Source of the DNA: Halococcaceae archaeon
Lineage (GTDB): Archaea; Halobacteriota; Halobacteria; Halobacteriales; Halalkalicoccaceae
NCBI GenBank assembly: GCA_007129135.1
Contig: SKWB01000253.1
Coordinates: forward strand, 1-5,438
DNA length: 5,438 nt
Reading direction: 5' to 3'
This document shows, one piece after another, positions 5,325 through 5,438 of the stretch (within the stretch, counting starts at the first letter, position 1; every line of letters starts with the position of its first letter). Below the pieces are notes generated by a model that was given only the letters and a program-made list of their open reading frames with translations, was not told the origin of the DNA and did not search any database. Both the position numbers and the translations under genes were made by a program.

Positions 5325-5438
5325 ATGGAGCGCGATCAGCGTGGGAAGTCGGTCCGCGAGACGTACGACCGGATCGCCGCGCACTTCGCGCAGACCCGGG
5401 AGTACGCCTGGCCCGAGGTCGAGTCGTTCGTCCGCGAG
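5325..5438 (+). CDS. SAM-dependent methyltransferase, Trm9/ALKBH8-like, N-terminal part
   Basis: Only the first 38 codons are in the window; the gene runs off the right end with the frame open. The visible segment contains YDRIAAHFAQTREYAWPEV (14-32), which matches the conserved N-terminal helix of Trm9/ALKBH8-type methyltransferases (YDxIAxHFSxTRxxxWPxV). In eukaryotes these act with Trm112 on the wobble uridine of tRNA (5-carboxymethyluridine methyl ester formation), and haloarchaeal Trm9-like proteins are known to associate with an archaeal Trm112. The SAM-binding motif lies beyond the window edge, so catalytic competence cannot be judged. The ATG at 5325 is supported by the TATA-like box 26-27 bases upstream and by the alignment beginning shortly after it. 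A general class I methyltransferase with another substrate is the alternative. Confidence 0.8.
   Translation, partial: MERDQRGKSVRETYDRIAAHFAQTREYAWPEVESFVRE

Noticed and set aside
1..5438. CRISPR array, insertion sequence, attachment site, defence or mobile system
   Set aside because: No spaced direct repeats, terminal inverted repeats, transposase, integrase or nuclease motifs were seen; gene content and composition look like ordinary chromosomal DNA throughout.

Overview
The window looks like chromosomal DNA of a halophilic archaeon (class Halobacteria). The support is very high G+C, strongly acidic predicted proteins (one small lipoprotein has 29 Asp/Glu against 4 Lys/Arg in its 101-residue mature part), a twin-arginine lipoprotein signal, archaeal-type protein families, and TATA-like boxes centred 26-27 bases upstream of several start codons, which is the usual layout of haloarchaeal leaderless transcripts. 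The species cannot be named from this sequence. No mobile element, CRISPR array, tRNA or rRNA is visible, and all seven genes appear intact except the last, which is cut by the window edge.

Minus strand, 3069 down to 435: a pyrimidine-nucleoside salvage cluster. In transcription order it holds an alpha-D-phosphohexomutase-family enzyme (1717-3069), a cytidine deaminase (1328-1720, overlapping the mutase by ATGA and preceded by a full GGAGGT Shine-Dalgarno) and a uridine phosphorylase (435-1259). Together they would convert cytidine to uridine, then to uracil plus ribose-1-phosphate. The mutase is the natural candidate to convert ribose-1-phosphate to ribose-5-phosphate. Its sugar-recognition loop departs from the usual GE-x-SGH form, which fits an altered substrate, so it may be a phosphopentomutase rather than the phosphomanno- or phosphoglucosamine mutase a routine annotation would give.

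Minus strand, 389 down to 27: a small Tat-type lipoprotein directly downstream of the uridine phosphorylase, with its own TATA-like box.

Minus strand, 5154 down to 3194: a MATE-family multidrug/organic-cation exporter, followed 56 bases later by a 153-residue haloarchaeal protein of unknown function, probably on the same transcript.

Plus strand, 5325 to the end: the first 38 residues of a class I SAM-dependent methyltransferase resembling Trm9/ALKBH8-type tRNA wobble-uridine methyltransferases. It diverges from the MATE gene across a 170-base spacer that holds both promoters.

I see no wholly new system. The best leads are the mutase with the altered sugar loop inside a nucleoside operon, and the paired zinc-site substitutions in the cytidine deaminase.
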